Below, piece after piece: positions 8,334 through 17,160 of a stretch of 64,000 nt of DNA. Both the position numbers and the translations under genes were made by a program. The number at the start of each line of letters is the position of its first letter. Position 1 is the first letter of the stretch. Source of the DNA: CAWAND01 sp963797485 (GTDB lineage: Bacteria; Chloroflexota; Anaerolineae; Anaerolineales; E44-bin32). The notes below the pieces were generated by a model. That model saw only the letters and a program-made list of their open reading frames with translations. It made no database searches and was not told where the DNA came from. Location: assembly GCA_963797485.1 (NCBI GenBank), contig CAWCPF010000001.1, forward strand, positions 62,001-126,000, in the 5' to 3' direction.

Positions 8334-8349
8334 GGCGCCGGGAGGCGCC
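8334..8349 (-). promoter_or_regulatory. Hairpin in the rpsF leader
   Basis: GGCGCC (8334-8339) pairs with GGCGCC (8344-8349) around a 4-nt loop, 38 nt upstream of the rpsF start. Leaders of rpsF operons in several bacteria carry a hairpin bound by the S6:S18 complex for feedback control; this may be an equivalent, but the specific consensus was not verified. Confidence 0.3.
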
Positions 8350-8395
8350 GATTGGGAGCGGAAGACGCCTGTGATTCAGACGCCGCAACCTTGGA

Positions 8396-8404
8396 AGTTT
8401 ACCA
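8396..8404 (-). promoter_or_regulatory. Extended -10 promoter of the rpsF operon
   Basis: TGG TAAACT on the minus strand (8404-8396). No convincing -35. Predicted start near 8389 gives a leader of about 93 nt containing the GC-rich hairpin at 8334-8349. Confidence 0.4.
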
Positions 8405-8487
8405 CGCGAATTCGTGCCCGGGGAGGTGCATTGTCCTGGCGGGACGGGGTGGTTCACCCATGGCTCGCCTGCCAGATCCACTCGAAC

Positions 8488-8516
8488 TTGACCAATTTCA
8501 GTTATTTCGGTATATT
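8488..8516 (+). promoter_or_regulatory. Promoter of the GbsR-type regulator
   Basis: TTGACC (8488-8493), 17-bp spacer, TATATT (8511-8516). Start of transcription near 8523, so the leader before ATG 8535 is about 12 nt and includes the AAGGAG box. Confidence 0.75.
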
Positions 8517-8534
8517 CTGTAAGGAGTGAATGCG

Positions 8535-9107
8535 ATGGACAAGCCTTATGCCTTTGAACTCTCCCCCGTTATGGAAGCCTTTGTGCTCCATTGGGGCGAG
8601 ATGGGCAGCCGGTGGGGGGTGAGCCGCACCGTGGCTCAGATTCACGCTTTGCTTTTTCTTGCCCCCCAGCCCCTGAATGCGGAACAGATCGTCCAATGTT
8701 TGTCCCTTGCCAGGTCAACCGTGAGCACCAGCCTGCGTGAACTTCAGAGCTGGGGCGTGGTCCGGCTGGTCCATGTCCTCGGGGATCGGCGCGACCACTT
8801 TGAGGCGGTTGAAGATGTGTGGGAAATGTTCCGACAAATTGTGGCCGAAAGAAAAAAGCGGGAAGTGGATCCCACTCTGGACATCCTGCGCCAGAGCGAA
8901 AGGCAGAGCCTCGAAAATGGCACTTCACCCGAAGTCGCCCGGCGCCTGCACGCCTTGCTGGAGTTCTTCGAGGCCATTGATGCCTTCTACGAACAAGCCA
9001 ATCGCCTGAGCACCGAGACTTCTCAGAGAGATCATGAAAACCGGGCAGAGTATGCAGCGCTGGCTGCCAGCCGGTTCGAACCCCGGGCGCAAGGATTGAA
9101 GCTATAA
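8535..9107 (+). CDS. GbsR/MarR-family transcriptional regulator
   Basis: 190 residues with a winged helix at about residues 30-90: MGSRWGVSRTVAQIHALLFL, then SLARSTVSTSLRELQSWGVV, the recognition helix pattern of the GbsR (DUF-type MarR) family, followed by a wing (GDRRDHFEAVEDVWEMFR) and a long helical dimerisation/effector region. Members usually repress neighbouring or own genes, often in osmoprotectant or membrane functions; the target here is unknown. Start chosen at ATG 8535 because AAGGAG lies 8 nt upstream; GTG 8526 is also in frame. It is divergent from rpsF. A 13-bp palindrome at 9108-9120 just behind it could be its operator. Confidence 0.85.
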   Translation: MDKPYAFELSPVMEAFVLHWGEMGSRWGVSRTVAQIHALLFLAPQPLNAEQIVQCLSLARSTVSTSLRELQSWGVVRLVHVLGDRRDHFEAVEDVWEMFRQIVAERKKREVDPTLDILRQSERQSLENGTSPEVARRLHALLEFFEAIDAFYEQANRLSTETSQRDHENRAEYAALAASRFEPRAQGLKL

Positions 9108-9120
9108 TGACCGTCGGTCA
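9103..9120 (+). promoter_or_regulatory. -10 box with adjoining palindrome upstream of the phosphohexomutase gene
   Basis: TATAAT (9103-9108) overlaps the stop of the regulator gene and runs into a perfect odd palindrome TGACCG-T-CGGTCA (9108-9120), which would cover the transcription start. No good -35 is visible. If active, this promoter transcribes the hairpin/T-run at 9168-9214 before reaching the coding region. Confidence 0.4.
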
Positions 9121-9167
9121 GTTGCCGGGAGGTTCATCACAAGCCTCTGTCGCTTTGCAGCCACGTC

Positions 9168-9214
9168 GGCCAGGACGCATCCGCTGGGAGCGGACCTGCC
9201 TGGCCCCTTTTTTT
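9168..9214 (+). terminator. Strong intrinsic terminator or attenuator
   Basis: Outer stem GGCCAGG (9168-9174) / CCTGGCC (9199-9205), inner stem CCGCT/AGCGG (9181-9193) with a GGG loop, then CC and seven T (9208-9214). It can terminate the upstream regulator gene. It also lies inside any leader starting near 9115 and ends 32 nt before the phosphohexomutase ATG, so attenuation is possible. Confidence 0.75.
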
Positions 9215-9246
9215 GCCTGGGCATGCCGTGCCCCAGGAGACTGCGC

Positions 9247-10668
9247 ATGAGTGAGCCCGAGATCAAGTTCGGGACCGATGGTTGGCGCGGCCGGATCGCC
9301 GAGGACTACACATTCGACTCCGTCCGCCGCTGCGCGGTGGGATTCGCCCGCTACCTGAAAACCGAAGCTCCCGACCGTCAGCGGGTGGTTGTCGGGTACG
9401 ATCGCCGGTTCAACTCGGAGGGATTTGCGGCAGCCGCGGCCGAGATCCTGGCCGCGTACGGCTACCGGGTCTTGCTGACCAATGCCCCGACCCCGACCCC
9501 GGCGATCTCCTACTCGGTCGTGGACCACGAGGCGGCCGGCGCGGTGAACATCACGGCCTCGCACAATCCGTCCACGGACAATGGTTTCAAGGTCCGCGAC
9601 CGGCATGGGGGAGCGATCGACCCGGACGGTTTGAAGGCGATCGAATCCTTGATCCCGCCGTCGGCCGATAAGCTGCTGGCCTCGCCAAATGGGTCTTCCG
9701 CCGGCTCGGTGGAGAGTTTTGACGCGGCTCCGGCTTACTTCGACCAGATCCGACGATTGCTCGACCTCGATCCCATCCTGGACGCCGGGTTGACGGTGCT
9801 CTACGACCCCATGTGGGGCAACGGCGCGGACTGGTTTCCCGCCCTGCTGGAGGGCGGACGAACAACCTTGGTGTCCATCCACCAGGCGCGCAACCCGATC
9901 TTCCCCGAAATGAGCCGGCCTGAGCCAATCCGGCCCAATATCGATCCTGGTCTGCGCGCCACGGTCAAGAACCAGGCCGACGTCTTGATCGTGAACGACG
10001 GCGATGCCGACCGGGTTGGACTGGGGGACGAGCACGGTCAGTTCATCGATCAACTGCGCGCCTTCGCCCTGCTGGCTTACTATATGCTCGAGGTTCGCGG
10101 TGAGCGTGGCCCGATCGTCAAGACACTCTCCACCACGTCCATGCTGAATAAGCTGGGCGCGCTTTACGACGTGCCGGTCTACGAAACCGGGGTTGGCTTC
10201 AAGTACGTGGCCCCCAAGATGCTGGAAGTTAATGCCATGATCGGCGGCGAGGAGTCGGGTGGTTACGCTTTTCGGGGACATGTCCCTGAGCGGGATGGGA
10301 TTCTGGCCGGTCTGTATTTCCTGGACATGATGGTCCGCCTCAGCTCGCGCCCGGCCGGACTGGTGGACAGGCTGTTCGAGAAGGTCGGCGCGCATTTCTA
10401 CGACCGCATCGATTCGCCGCTTCCCCCGGGAGAGCGACGCCAGTATCGACAGCACATCGAAAGCGCCCACCCCGAAACCCTGGGTGGCCTGAAGGTGACC
10501 GGGCTGGAGACTATGGACGGTTACAAGTTCGGCCTCGAAGACGGAGGCTGGATGTTGATCCGCTTTTCCGGAACCGAGCCGATAGTCAGGGTGTATTGTG
10601 AGACGACGCATGCTGATCGGGTCCAGCCGATACTCCAGGACGGTTTGAAAGTGGTCGGGATTGCCTGA
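9247..10668 (+). CDS. Phosphoglucomutase/phosphomannomutase family protein
   Basis: 473 residues from ATG 9247 (AGGAG 7 nt upstream). It is an alpha-D-phosphohexomutase: KFGTDGWRG near the N-terminus, the phosphoserine loop TASHNPSTDNGFK, the magnesium loop NDGDADRVGL, the sugar-specificity loop GGEESGG and the C-terminal phosphate-binding RFSGTEPIVRVY. It interconverts hexose 1- and 6-phosphates. The sequence alone does not settle glucose versus mannose versus glucosamine specificity; GGEESGG favours glucose/mannose-type over GlmM. tatD follows with a 1-nt TGATG overlap. Confidence 0.92.
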   Translation: MSEPEIKFGTDGWRGRIAEDYTFDSVRRCAVGFARYLKTEAPDRQRVVVGYDRRFNSEGFAAAAAEILAAYGYRVLLTNAPTPTPAISYSVVDHEAAGAVNITASHNPSTDNGFKVRDRHGGAIDPDGLKAIESLIPPSADKLLASPNGSSAGSVESFDAAPAYFDQIRRLLDLDPILDAGLTVLYDPMWGNGADWFPALLEGGRTTLVSIHQARNPIFPEMSRPEPIRPNIDPGLRATVKNQADVLIVNDGDADRVGLGDEHGQFIDQLRAFALLAYYMLEVRGERGPIVKTLSTTSMLNKLGALYDVPVYETGVGFKYVAPKMLEVNAMIGGEESGGYAFRGHVPERDGILAGLYFLDMMVRLSSRPAGLVDRLFEKVGAHFYDRIDSPLPPGERRQYRQHIESAHPETLGGLKVTGLETMDGYKFGLEDGGWMLIRFSGTEPIVRVYCETTHADRVQPILQDGLKVVGIA

Positions 10669-11501
10669 TGCACGACTTCAAGCCGTCCCTGGCGGATACG
10701 CACTGCCACTTGAACCTGGCCCAGTTCGACGATGATCTGGACCAAGTGCTGGCGCGAGCCGCCGAGGCCGGAATCCGGACCATGCTCATACAGGGCACGG
10801 ATGTGGCCAGCAGCCGCAGAGCTGTCCAACTGGCGGGGGCTCGTCCCGAGCTCTTTGCGGCCGTTGGCGTTCACCCTCACGAGGCCAGCGGCTGGGGACC
10901 CGGGAGTGAATCCGAACTTGCGGTCCTCGCCCGATCCGACTGCGTTGTCGCCATCGGCGAAATCGGGCTGGATTTCTATCGCCTGCTATCACCGCGCGCC
11001 ATTCAGATGCAGGTCTTCGGGACGCAGCTCACGCTGGCCAGCGAGCTCGGACTTCCGGTAGTGATTCATCAGCGTCAGGCCGAAGACGAAGTGCTGTCGG
11101 CCCTGGCCGTCTGGGTGGACGGCCTCGGCGACGATGAGTTGAGGCAGCGTCCGGGAGTGCTGCACGGGTTTTCGAGCTCGGCGGAGTATGCCGAGCGCGC
11201 TTTGGCACTCGGTTTCTATTTGGGGATCGGCGGCCCTTTGACCTTCAAAAACGCGGCCCATTTGCGCCAAGTTGTCTCCGGGTTGAGACTTGGCCGGCTG
11301 CTCCTCGAAACTGACTCGCCTTACCTGGCGCCACAACCTCATCGAGGACAGCGCAATGAGCCGGCCATGGCTCGTTTGGTGGGCCTGGAACTCGCATCCG
11401 TTTTGAAACTTCCGTTTGAGGTTGTTGCCAGCCAGACAAGCCAAAACGCGGCTGACCTTTTCAGGTGGAATCATGGAACCCACAACGGCCACCTTCTTTG
11501 A
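10668..11501 (+). CDS. tatD: TatD-family metal-dependent hydrolase (DNase-like)
   Basis: 277 residues with the complete TatD metal set: ADTHCHLN (H.H), AIGEIGLDFY (Glu), VVIHQRQAEDE (His), GVLHGFSSS (His) and LLETDSPYLAPQPHRG (Asp). TatD proteins are TIM-barrel hydrolases with 3'-5' exonuclease or deoxyribonuclease activity, or act on D-aminoacyl substrates. The start ATG overlaps the previous stop (TGATG), indicating translational coupling. The 3' end overlaps the start of the prenyl synthase gene by about 29 nt. Confidence 0.92.
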   Translation: MHDFKPSLADTHCHLNLAQFDDDLDQVLARAAEAGIRTMLIQGTDVASSRRAVQLAGARPELFAAVGVHPHEASGWGPGSESELAVLARSDCVVAIGEIGLDFYRLLSPRAIQMQVFGTQLTLASELGLPVVIHQRQAEDEVLSALAVWVDGLGDDELRQRPGVLHGFSSSAEYAERALALGFYLGIGGPLTFKNAAHLRQVVSGLRLGRLLLETDSPYLAPQPHRGQRNEPAMARLVGLELASVLKLPFEVVASQTSQNAADLFRWNHGTHNGHLL

Positions 11502-12445
11502 TCTTGTTCGGGCGGATATGCCCGAGGTCGAGCACCGTATCGCGCGCCCAGTCGGGGAGCCATCACCCCAGCCTCAATCAGGCTCTTGAACATCTGCTGG
11601 CCTCGGGCGGAAAGCGCCTTCGGCCGACCCTCGTCCTTCTATATGGGGAGATGTTCGGGGCCGACCATGATCGGCTTGTGACGCTGGCGGCTGCCATCGA
11701 GATGCTTCACACGGCCACGCTGGTCCATGATGATCTGATCGACAAGGCCGCGCTGCGGCGAGGTATCCCCACCCTCAACTCACAATGGACGCCGGGCGCC
11801 ACGGTCCTGACCGGCGACTACATCTTTGCGCGGGCTGCCCACCTGGCTGCTCAGACCGGTTCCCTGGCGATCATGGAGCGCTTCGCTGAGACGTTGATGA
11901 CCATCGTCAACGGAGAGATCACGCAGCTCTTCGGGGCGCAGTCGACTGGGAGCCGCCAGGACTACTTCGATCGCATCTATGCCAAGACGGCCTCGCTCTT
12001 CGAATTGGCTTCCGAAGGCGCGGCCCTGCTCGGCCAGGCGGGGCCGGATCGAATTGAGGAAGCGCGCCAATTCGGCTACTCGATCGGCGTGGCCTTCCAG
12101 ATTGTCGACGACGTGCTCGACTTCATCGGCGATCCAGCCATGGTCGGCAAACCGGTGGCCAACGATCTCCGCCAGGGGTTGTTGACCCTGCCAAGTCTTT
12201 TCTTCCTCGAGGAACACCCCGAGGACGAGCGGCTTGACCTCCCCAACGGAAACTACGGTGCCAACGGCTCGTCCACGGACCAACTGATCGAGGACATTCG
12301 CCACTCTGGCGCCATTGAACAAGCCATGAAAGAAGCCGAATCCTTTGCGAGCCGCGCGGAAGAACTGTTGGCCGGCCTGCCTGCTTCGCCGACCCGGTAT
12401 GGTCTGGCCGAATTGTCTCGCTACGTCGTGCAGCGATCCGCTTAA
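11473..12445 (+). CDS. Polyprenyl (medium/long-chain) diphosphate synthase, one frameshift
   Basis: Trans-prenyltransferase that extends allylic diphosphates with IPP, probably for quinone side chains or carrier lipids. Key motifs: SGGKRLRP, first Asp-rich LVHDDLIDKA, a GDYIFARA helix, second Asp-rich QIVDDVLDFIGD and GKPVANDLRQGLLTLP. The N-terminus (MEPTTATFFDLVRADMPEVE) is read from ATG 11473, which has AGGTGG upstream. A single-base frame change at about 11550-11570, in a run of G/C, joins it to HHPSLNQALEHLL. Chain length cannot be fixed by eye. It overlaps the 3' end of tatD. Confidence 0.88.
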
Positions 12446-12470
12446 CCCGTTCTGATCCGGGAGGGAACTC

Positions 12471-12803
12471 GTGGAAATATCCAAGGATGTTTACAAGCGT
12501 GTCTCCGTCATTGCTGTCAAAGGCCGAGTTGATTCCAGCACCGCCGATCAATTCGAAGCCACTGTTAAGGATGAACTGAAGACCGGCCAGCGTAACTTGA
12601 TCTTTGATCTGTCCCAGGTTGATTTCCTGTCGTCGGCCGGGCTGCGAATTCTTGTCATGTCACGCAAGGAGGCCCAGAAAGGCGGAGGGGTTGTTCGCCT
12701 GGCACAACCCTCGGATCGTGTGAAGGAGACGCTGGAGATCGCCGGGCTTGACGTGCTATTTGAGACCTTCCCGACCCGCGAAGAGGCCATCGCGGCGTAC
12801 TAG
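12471..12803 (+). CDS. STAS-domain anti-sigma factor antagonist
   Basis: 110 residues, one STAS domain. It begins VSVIAVKGRVDSSTADQF and carries the phosphoacceptor helix DFLSSAGLRILV, in which a Ser would be phosphorylated by the partner kinase encoded next door. Such proteins bind and sequester anti-sigma kinases when unphosphorylated. Start GTG 12471, GGAGG 6 nt upstream. Nine bases separate it from the HATPase gene, and a SpoIIE-type phosphatase follows, giving a complete switch. No sigma factor is encoded nearby. Confidence 0.9.
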   Translation: MEISKDVYKRVSVIAVKGRVDSSTADQFEATVKDELKTGQRNLIFDLSQVDFLSSAGLRILVMSRKEAQKGGGVVRLAQPSDRVKETLEIAGLDVLFETFPTREEAIAAY

Positions 12804-12812
12804 GCCGGCGGC

Positions 12813-13235
12813 ATGCCTAGACGCTCGCTTGTGGTACAGGCCATCCTGGACGAGGTCGCGCCCATTTGCGACCTGGTCAGCCAGGGAGCGTTAGCAGCCG
12901 GCTTTGACGACAGAACTAGTTATGCCTGCCAGCTGGCCGTCGGCGAGGCCTGCGAAAACATCGTGCTGCACGGATATGGCAGCCACGCCACCGGGCAGAT
13001 CGCCGTGACGGTCAACTCCGAACGCGGCGAGTTGACCATCCAACTGCAAGACACGGCCCCACCCTTCAATCCCGCCGAAGCCCCTCTCGTCCCGCCCGAC
13101 CCAAACAGCCCGCGCTTGGGTGGCCTTGGACTACTTATCATGCACCGCGTGATGGACGAGATTGATTATGCGCGGCAGAAGAACGGGAATCTCCTGACCA
13201 TGAGGAAGACCTCGCACGCCGACTTTTCGCCGTAG
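12813..13235 (+). CDS. Anti-sigma-type serine kinase (RsbW/SpoIIAB-like HATPase)
   Basis: 140 residues of GHKL ATPase fold. N box LAVGEACENIVLHGYG, a G1-like region LQDTAPPFNPA and G2 GGLGLLIMHRVMDEIDY are visible. Enzymes of this type phosphorylate STAS antagonists and bind a sigma factor or other client. Position between the STAS gene and the GAF-SpoIIE phosphatase gene supports a partner-switching role. ATG start at 12813 has only a weak ribosome site, consistent with coupling to the upstream gene. Confidence 0.88.
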   Translation: MPRRSLVVQAILDEVAPICDLVSQGALAAGFDDRTSYACQLAVGEACENIVLHGYGSHATGQIAVTVNSERGELTIQLQDTAPPFNPAEAPLVPPDPNSPRLGGLGLLIMHRVMDEIDYARQKNGNLLTMRKTSHADFSP

Positions 13236-13280
13236 GAGCCGCGCCTACGATATGCCATCTTGCCTTCGTGACGCCCTCCG

Positions 13281-15630
13281 TTGAATAGTGCCTACCTGTC
13301 GCCCTGGGGGTACGTCGCGGTCGGAGCCGGCCTTTCGGCGGCTGCCTGGCTCATCGGGTGGCTGATAAGACGGCGCCGGCCGGCACTATCTCCTCCCGGA
13401 TCCATGTCCCGCCTCCTGGAGGCTATGGAGACGATCGCCGGCGCGCCAGTTGAAGCCCCAGGTCTGGCCGATGCCGTCGCCTTATCAGCCGAGAAGTTGT
13501 TCTACTTTGACGGCCTTCAATTCGGCATCTATGAGACATCGCAGTTGGTCCTGCTCAAGCGGATTCAGCATGGGCTGCAACTCCCACCTCTCCGAACCTC
13601 GGCCGGGATCGAACAGGACGATATGGCGGGTTGGTCGCTTCGTCACCGCGCCCCACATGTCTACTCCCTGAATTCCCCCGGCGACCAGGATCGACCCGAA
13701 CGCCCTTCCCTTGCCGGTCAGACAATGCTCGACCGGGGAGAGATCTTGATGATCCCTATCCATGGATCGGCGCACCCGCTGGGCCTGTTGGCTCTCGAAC
13801 GCGGCGGGCCCGAGCGGTTCACCGACTCAGATATCGATGTCGCGGCCAGGATGGCGGGATTCCTGGCGCCGGTCATGTCGCGCCTGCGCAGCCATGCCGA
13901 GGTGGAGGCGCGAGCCACTCAGATGGGAGTCCTGACCGAGATTTCGCAGCGCCTGATTTCATTGCAGCCTTTGGAGGACCGATTTCAACACGTCGCGCCG
14001 GTGATCTGTCAGGCCTTCGATTTTGCCGAAGTCCGCTTGTATGAGTGCCAGCAGGAGTCGGTTGTGCTCAGGGCCGTTTCGCCCAACGCCAGACTTGAGG
14101 CGCAGGAGCTGGGTTTGGGGGAGGGGCTGGCGGGCCTCGCCGCCTTGGAACGTAAGACCTTCGAACAACGCGAGTTGGACCATGGCGAAGACGAGGGTGA
14201 TCCCGACACTCCCATCTTGGTGGGGAACTCGCTGGCGGTGCCGATGATGGTCGAGGACCGAATTCTAGGGGTGCTGCTGCTCACCCATCTGGATGGACGC
14301 CCATTTGCCCCGGCACAGGTCACCTTTGCCGAGCTTGTGGCTTCACTACTCGCCATTGCCACATTGGAGGCTCGCAACTTCGCGCAACAGCAGGAGTACA
14401 CGTGGATCAATACGGTGCTGCTCGAAGTCGCTCAGCATGCCGCCCAGCCTGGCGACCCTGAAACGGCTCTGCGTGCCGTGCTCCAGCTGACCACATTGTT
14501 GGCAGGTGCACCTTGGGCCGCGTTGCTGCTGCCCGACGAGGCCAGCGGACTGCTCCGCCTCGGGCCCGCCTCTGGGTTGAACCGACCGGCATTTGAACAG
14601 CTCGGGAGACTCAGGCTGGAGCCTTCGGATTTTGGATTGGCGCCGCCCTATCCAGACACCGAGACGGCGACCGAGATCGAACTCCCGACCTCAGTCCAGC
14701 AGACGGTTTCTGAAACCGACGCCGTCATCTTTGCGCTGAGTGATGGCCAACGGCTGGTGGGCGTGCTCATGGTCGGCGGGCCCTCCAAAGGGCCTTCCCG
14801 GCGGTCGCTTCTCACGGGTATTGCACACCAAATCTCGCTCCGAATCGAAAACGCACGCCTGATCGAAGAGGCCGCCGCCCAGCGTTCGCTCGAGCGCGAA
14901 CTGGCCACGGCCCGCAGCATACAAGAAAGCTTCCTTCCGGAAGACCTGCCTGGCGGGAGCGGTTGGGATGTGGGAGCCATCTGGGTGGCTGCCAGGCAAG
15001 TCGGAGGCGACTTCTATGACTTCATCCCCCTCCCGGATGGGCCGCAAGGCCCTCGCTGGGGAGTCGCCATTGCGGACGTGGCCGACAAAGGCGTTCCGGC
15101 AGCACTGTTCATGGCCTTGTGCCGCACCCTGCTCAGGTCGATCGCCAGCACGTATCTCGAGCCGGGCGCAGCCCTCACGCGGCTCAACCAGCTCATATTC
15201 GCCGAGACCCGCCCGGACTTGTTTGTGAGCCTTTTCTATGCCGTTTGGGAACCACAAAGCGGCCGGGTGACCTACGCCAACGGGGGGCACAACCCGCCTC
15301 TGCTAAGAGATGCCAAACACCAGGTTGTGTCGATCCGTAGTCACAACATGCTGCTGGGGGTCGACGCCAATGCCGAGTACCAGACCCATGAAATGCAGCT
15401 CCCGACCGGAGGCATGCTCCTGCTATACACTGACGGAGTCACCGAAGCCTTCGATCCTGGAGGCAGCCAGTACGGGCCTGGCAACCTTGAACGCCTCCTC
15501 CAGGGGGCGCCAGAAAATCTCGAGCGCGCAGGCGTTGACCGACATGGTCGCGAATGCGGTGGCCGAGTTCTCGTCCGATCCGGAGCCGTTCGATGACCTG
15601 ACGGTCGTGGCGGTCCGTCGGCACACGTGA
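13281..15630 (+). CDS. GAF-domain SpoIIE-type PP2C phosphatase, membrane-anchored, one frameshift
   Basis: About 782 residues: one N-terminal membrane helix (SAAAWLIGWLIRRRR), three GAF-like sensory domains at about 45-195, 210-365 and 375-535, a coiled linker (ELATARSIQESFLPEDLPGG), then a SpoIIE/PP2C phosphatase with VGGDFYDFIPL, IADVADKGVPAALFMAL, YANGGHNPPLL and LLLYTDGVTEAFD. A frame change near 15525 restores the true end, DPEPFDDLTVVAVRRH, which carries the last metal-binding Asp. It would dephosphorylate the STAS protein in response to a GAF ligand. The start is TTG 13281; an in-frame stop just upstream leaves no other choice. Confidence 0.88.
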
Positions 15631-15672
15631 ACGAGTTTTGTTCGAGTCCAAGTTCCAAGCAGGAGGCCGTGG

Positions 15673-16305
15673 ATGGACAACACGAATGTCTTCAAGTCCC
15701 CTCATCCGATGGTAGCTCACAAAGTGACCAAGCTGCGCGATCAGGCTACGGACCCCCGCAAGTTCCGGGAGTTGGTTCGCGAGATTGCCGCCTTGCTGGG
15801 GTATGAAGCAACCCAGGACCTGCGCACACGCCCCGTCCAGGTCACGACGCCCCTGGCCCAAACGCAAGGGCAGGAGTTGGAACATAGTGTCGGGCTGGTG
15901 CCCATCCTGAGGGCCGGCCTGGGGATGGTAGAGGGAATCTGGGAGTTGATGCCATCCGCCGAAGTCTGGCATATCGGACTTTACCGCGATGAACGGACCC
16001 TCGAGCCCGTTCAGTATTACAACAAGCTTCCCGTGGAGCCCACCGTCTCCGTCTGTCTCATCTTGGATCCGATGCTGGCGACGGGCGGCTCAGCCGTCGC
16101 TACAGTGGACATTCTCAAGAACTGGGGCGTCGCCAATATCAAGTTCGTTGGCATCATCGGAGCGCCGGAGGGGATTGAAGCGCTGCATCAAAAGCATCCC
16201 GAGGTGCCCATCCACCTGGCGGCCATCGACGAACGCCTCAACGAGCGCGGATACATCTTGCCGGGTCTGGGCGATGCCGGCGACCGGCAATTCGGAACCG
16301 GCTAA
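15673..16305 (+). CDS. upp: Uracil phosphoribosyltransferase
   Basis: 210 residues, the usual length. It makes UMP from uracil and PRPP in pyrimidine salvage. Motifs: HPMVAHKVTKLRD at the N-terminus, VPILRAGLGMVEGI, the PRPP loop LILDPMLATGGSA, and the uracil-binding C-terminus RGYILPGLGDAGDRQFGT. ATG 15673 is preceded by AGGAGG at ideal spacing. It is the last gene of the plus-strand run; a hairpin at 16336-16353 separates it from the convergent tpiA. Confidence 0.96.
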   Translation: MDNTNVFKSPHPMVAHKVTKLRDQATDPRKFRELVREIAALLGYEATQDLRTRPVQVTTPLAQTQGQELEHSVGLVPILRAGLGMVEGIWELMPSAEVWHIGLYRDERTLEPVQYYNKLPVEPTVSVCLILDPMLATGGSAVATVDILKNWGVANIKFVGIIGAPEGIEALHQKHPEVPIHLAAIDERLNERGYILPGLGDAGDRQFGTG

Positions 16306-16335
16306 CCCGGGACCAGGTTCACCTGCCCCCGTGGC

Positions 16336-16353
16336 CCGCCGCACAACCGGCGG
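16336..16353. terminator. Hairpin between convergent upp and tpiA
   Basis: CCGCCG (16336-16341) / CGGCGG (16348-16353), perfect 6-bp stem with 6-nt loop, no U tract. It is placed between the ends of two convergent genes and shares CACAACCGGCGG with the hairpin near 1175. Confidence 0.4.
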
Positions 16354-16391
16354 ACGCATGTACCGTCCGCGCCGAGGCGACGTGGTGAAAG

Positions 16392-17150
16392 TTAGCTTGC
16401 CGCCTCGATGATGGCGGTGAACTGGGCGGCGTCCAGACTGGCACCGCCCACCAAGCCTCCGTCAATACCGGGAGCGCGAAAGAAGGTGCGGGCATTGTCC
16501 GCCTTCACGCTTCCCCCGTACAGTACGCGGATGGCCTGCGATGCAGCCCGATCGAACAGGTACTCCAGCGCCGGTCTGATGACCACTTCGACAACGTCGC
16601 TGGCGGTCTCCGGCGTTGCCGCCCGGCCCGTTCCGATGGCCCAGACGGGCTCATAGGCCACGACCAGGTCCCCCACCTCGGCAGTATCCAATTCGGCCAG
16701 TCCAAGCCGCACCTGGCGGCTGACCACTTCGGCCGTTTGGCCCGCCTCATTTTCGGCCAATGTTTCCCCTACACACACAATCGGTTTGAGCTGATGCCCG
16801 AGGGCCGACTTGACCTTCGAATTCACCGTCTGATCGGTTTCGCCGAACAGGGCACGCCTTTCCGAATGTCCGATGATCACATACTCGCACAATTCCTTGA
16901 GCATGGAAGCTGAGATCTCACCCGTGTACGCCCCGGCTTCTTCCCAATGGAGATTCTGCGCCCCAAGCTTGACTGACGATCCCGCCAGAATGCCGGCTGC
17001 AGCCGGAAGCGCGGTGAAAGGTGGGCAGACCAGAACTTCCACGCCCTTGCGCCCTGAATGAGCTCGAACCAGGGCCTGGAGGAGCGGGACGGTCTGATCG
17101 ACCGTCTTGTTCATCTTCCAGTTTCCGGCGATGAGTGGGATGCGTGTCAA
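16392..17150 (-). CDS. tpiA: Triosephosphate isomerase
   Basis: 252 residues. It interconverts dihydroxyacetone phosphate and glyceraldehyde 3-phosphate in glycolysis. Motifs: AGNWKMNK (catalytic Lys), YVIIGHSERR (catalytic His), AYEPVWAIGTGRAATPE (catalytic Glu and flexible loop), YGGSVKADN and GGLVGGASL. The start is TTG 17150, chosen because the protein must begin just before IPLIAGNWKMNK and a GGAGGA box lies 5 nt upstream. It is the last gene of a kinase-TPR-tpiA run and lies 11 bp from the TPR gene. Confidence 0.97.
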   Translation of the reverse strand: MTRIPLIAGNWKMNKTVDQTVPLLQALVRAHSGRKGVEVLVCPPFTALPAAAGILAGSSVKLGAQNLHWEEAGAYTGEISASMLKELCEYVIIGHSERRALFGETDQTVNSKVKSALGHQLKPIVCVGETLAENEAGQTAEVVSRQVRLGLAELDTAEVGDLVVAYEPVWAIGTGRAATPETASDVVEVVIRPALEYLFDRAASQAIRVLYGGSVKADNARTFFRAPGIDGGLVGGASLDAAQFTAIIEAAS

Positions 17151-17160
17151 CGAGTTCCTC

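Noticed and set aside
9073..9085. GGTTCGAACCCC resembling a tRNA T-arm (also near 21565)
   Set aside because: Both lie inside coding sequence and no acceptor or anticodon arm can be built around them.
9118..10611. A 497-codon open frame on the minus strand opposite the phosphohexomutase gene
   Set aside because: It is the mirror of a clearly coding GC-rich gene; its product has no recognisable domain and no ribosome site, while the plus strand carries all mutase motifs.
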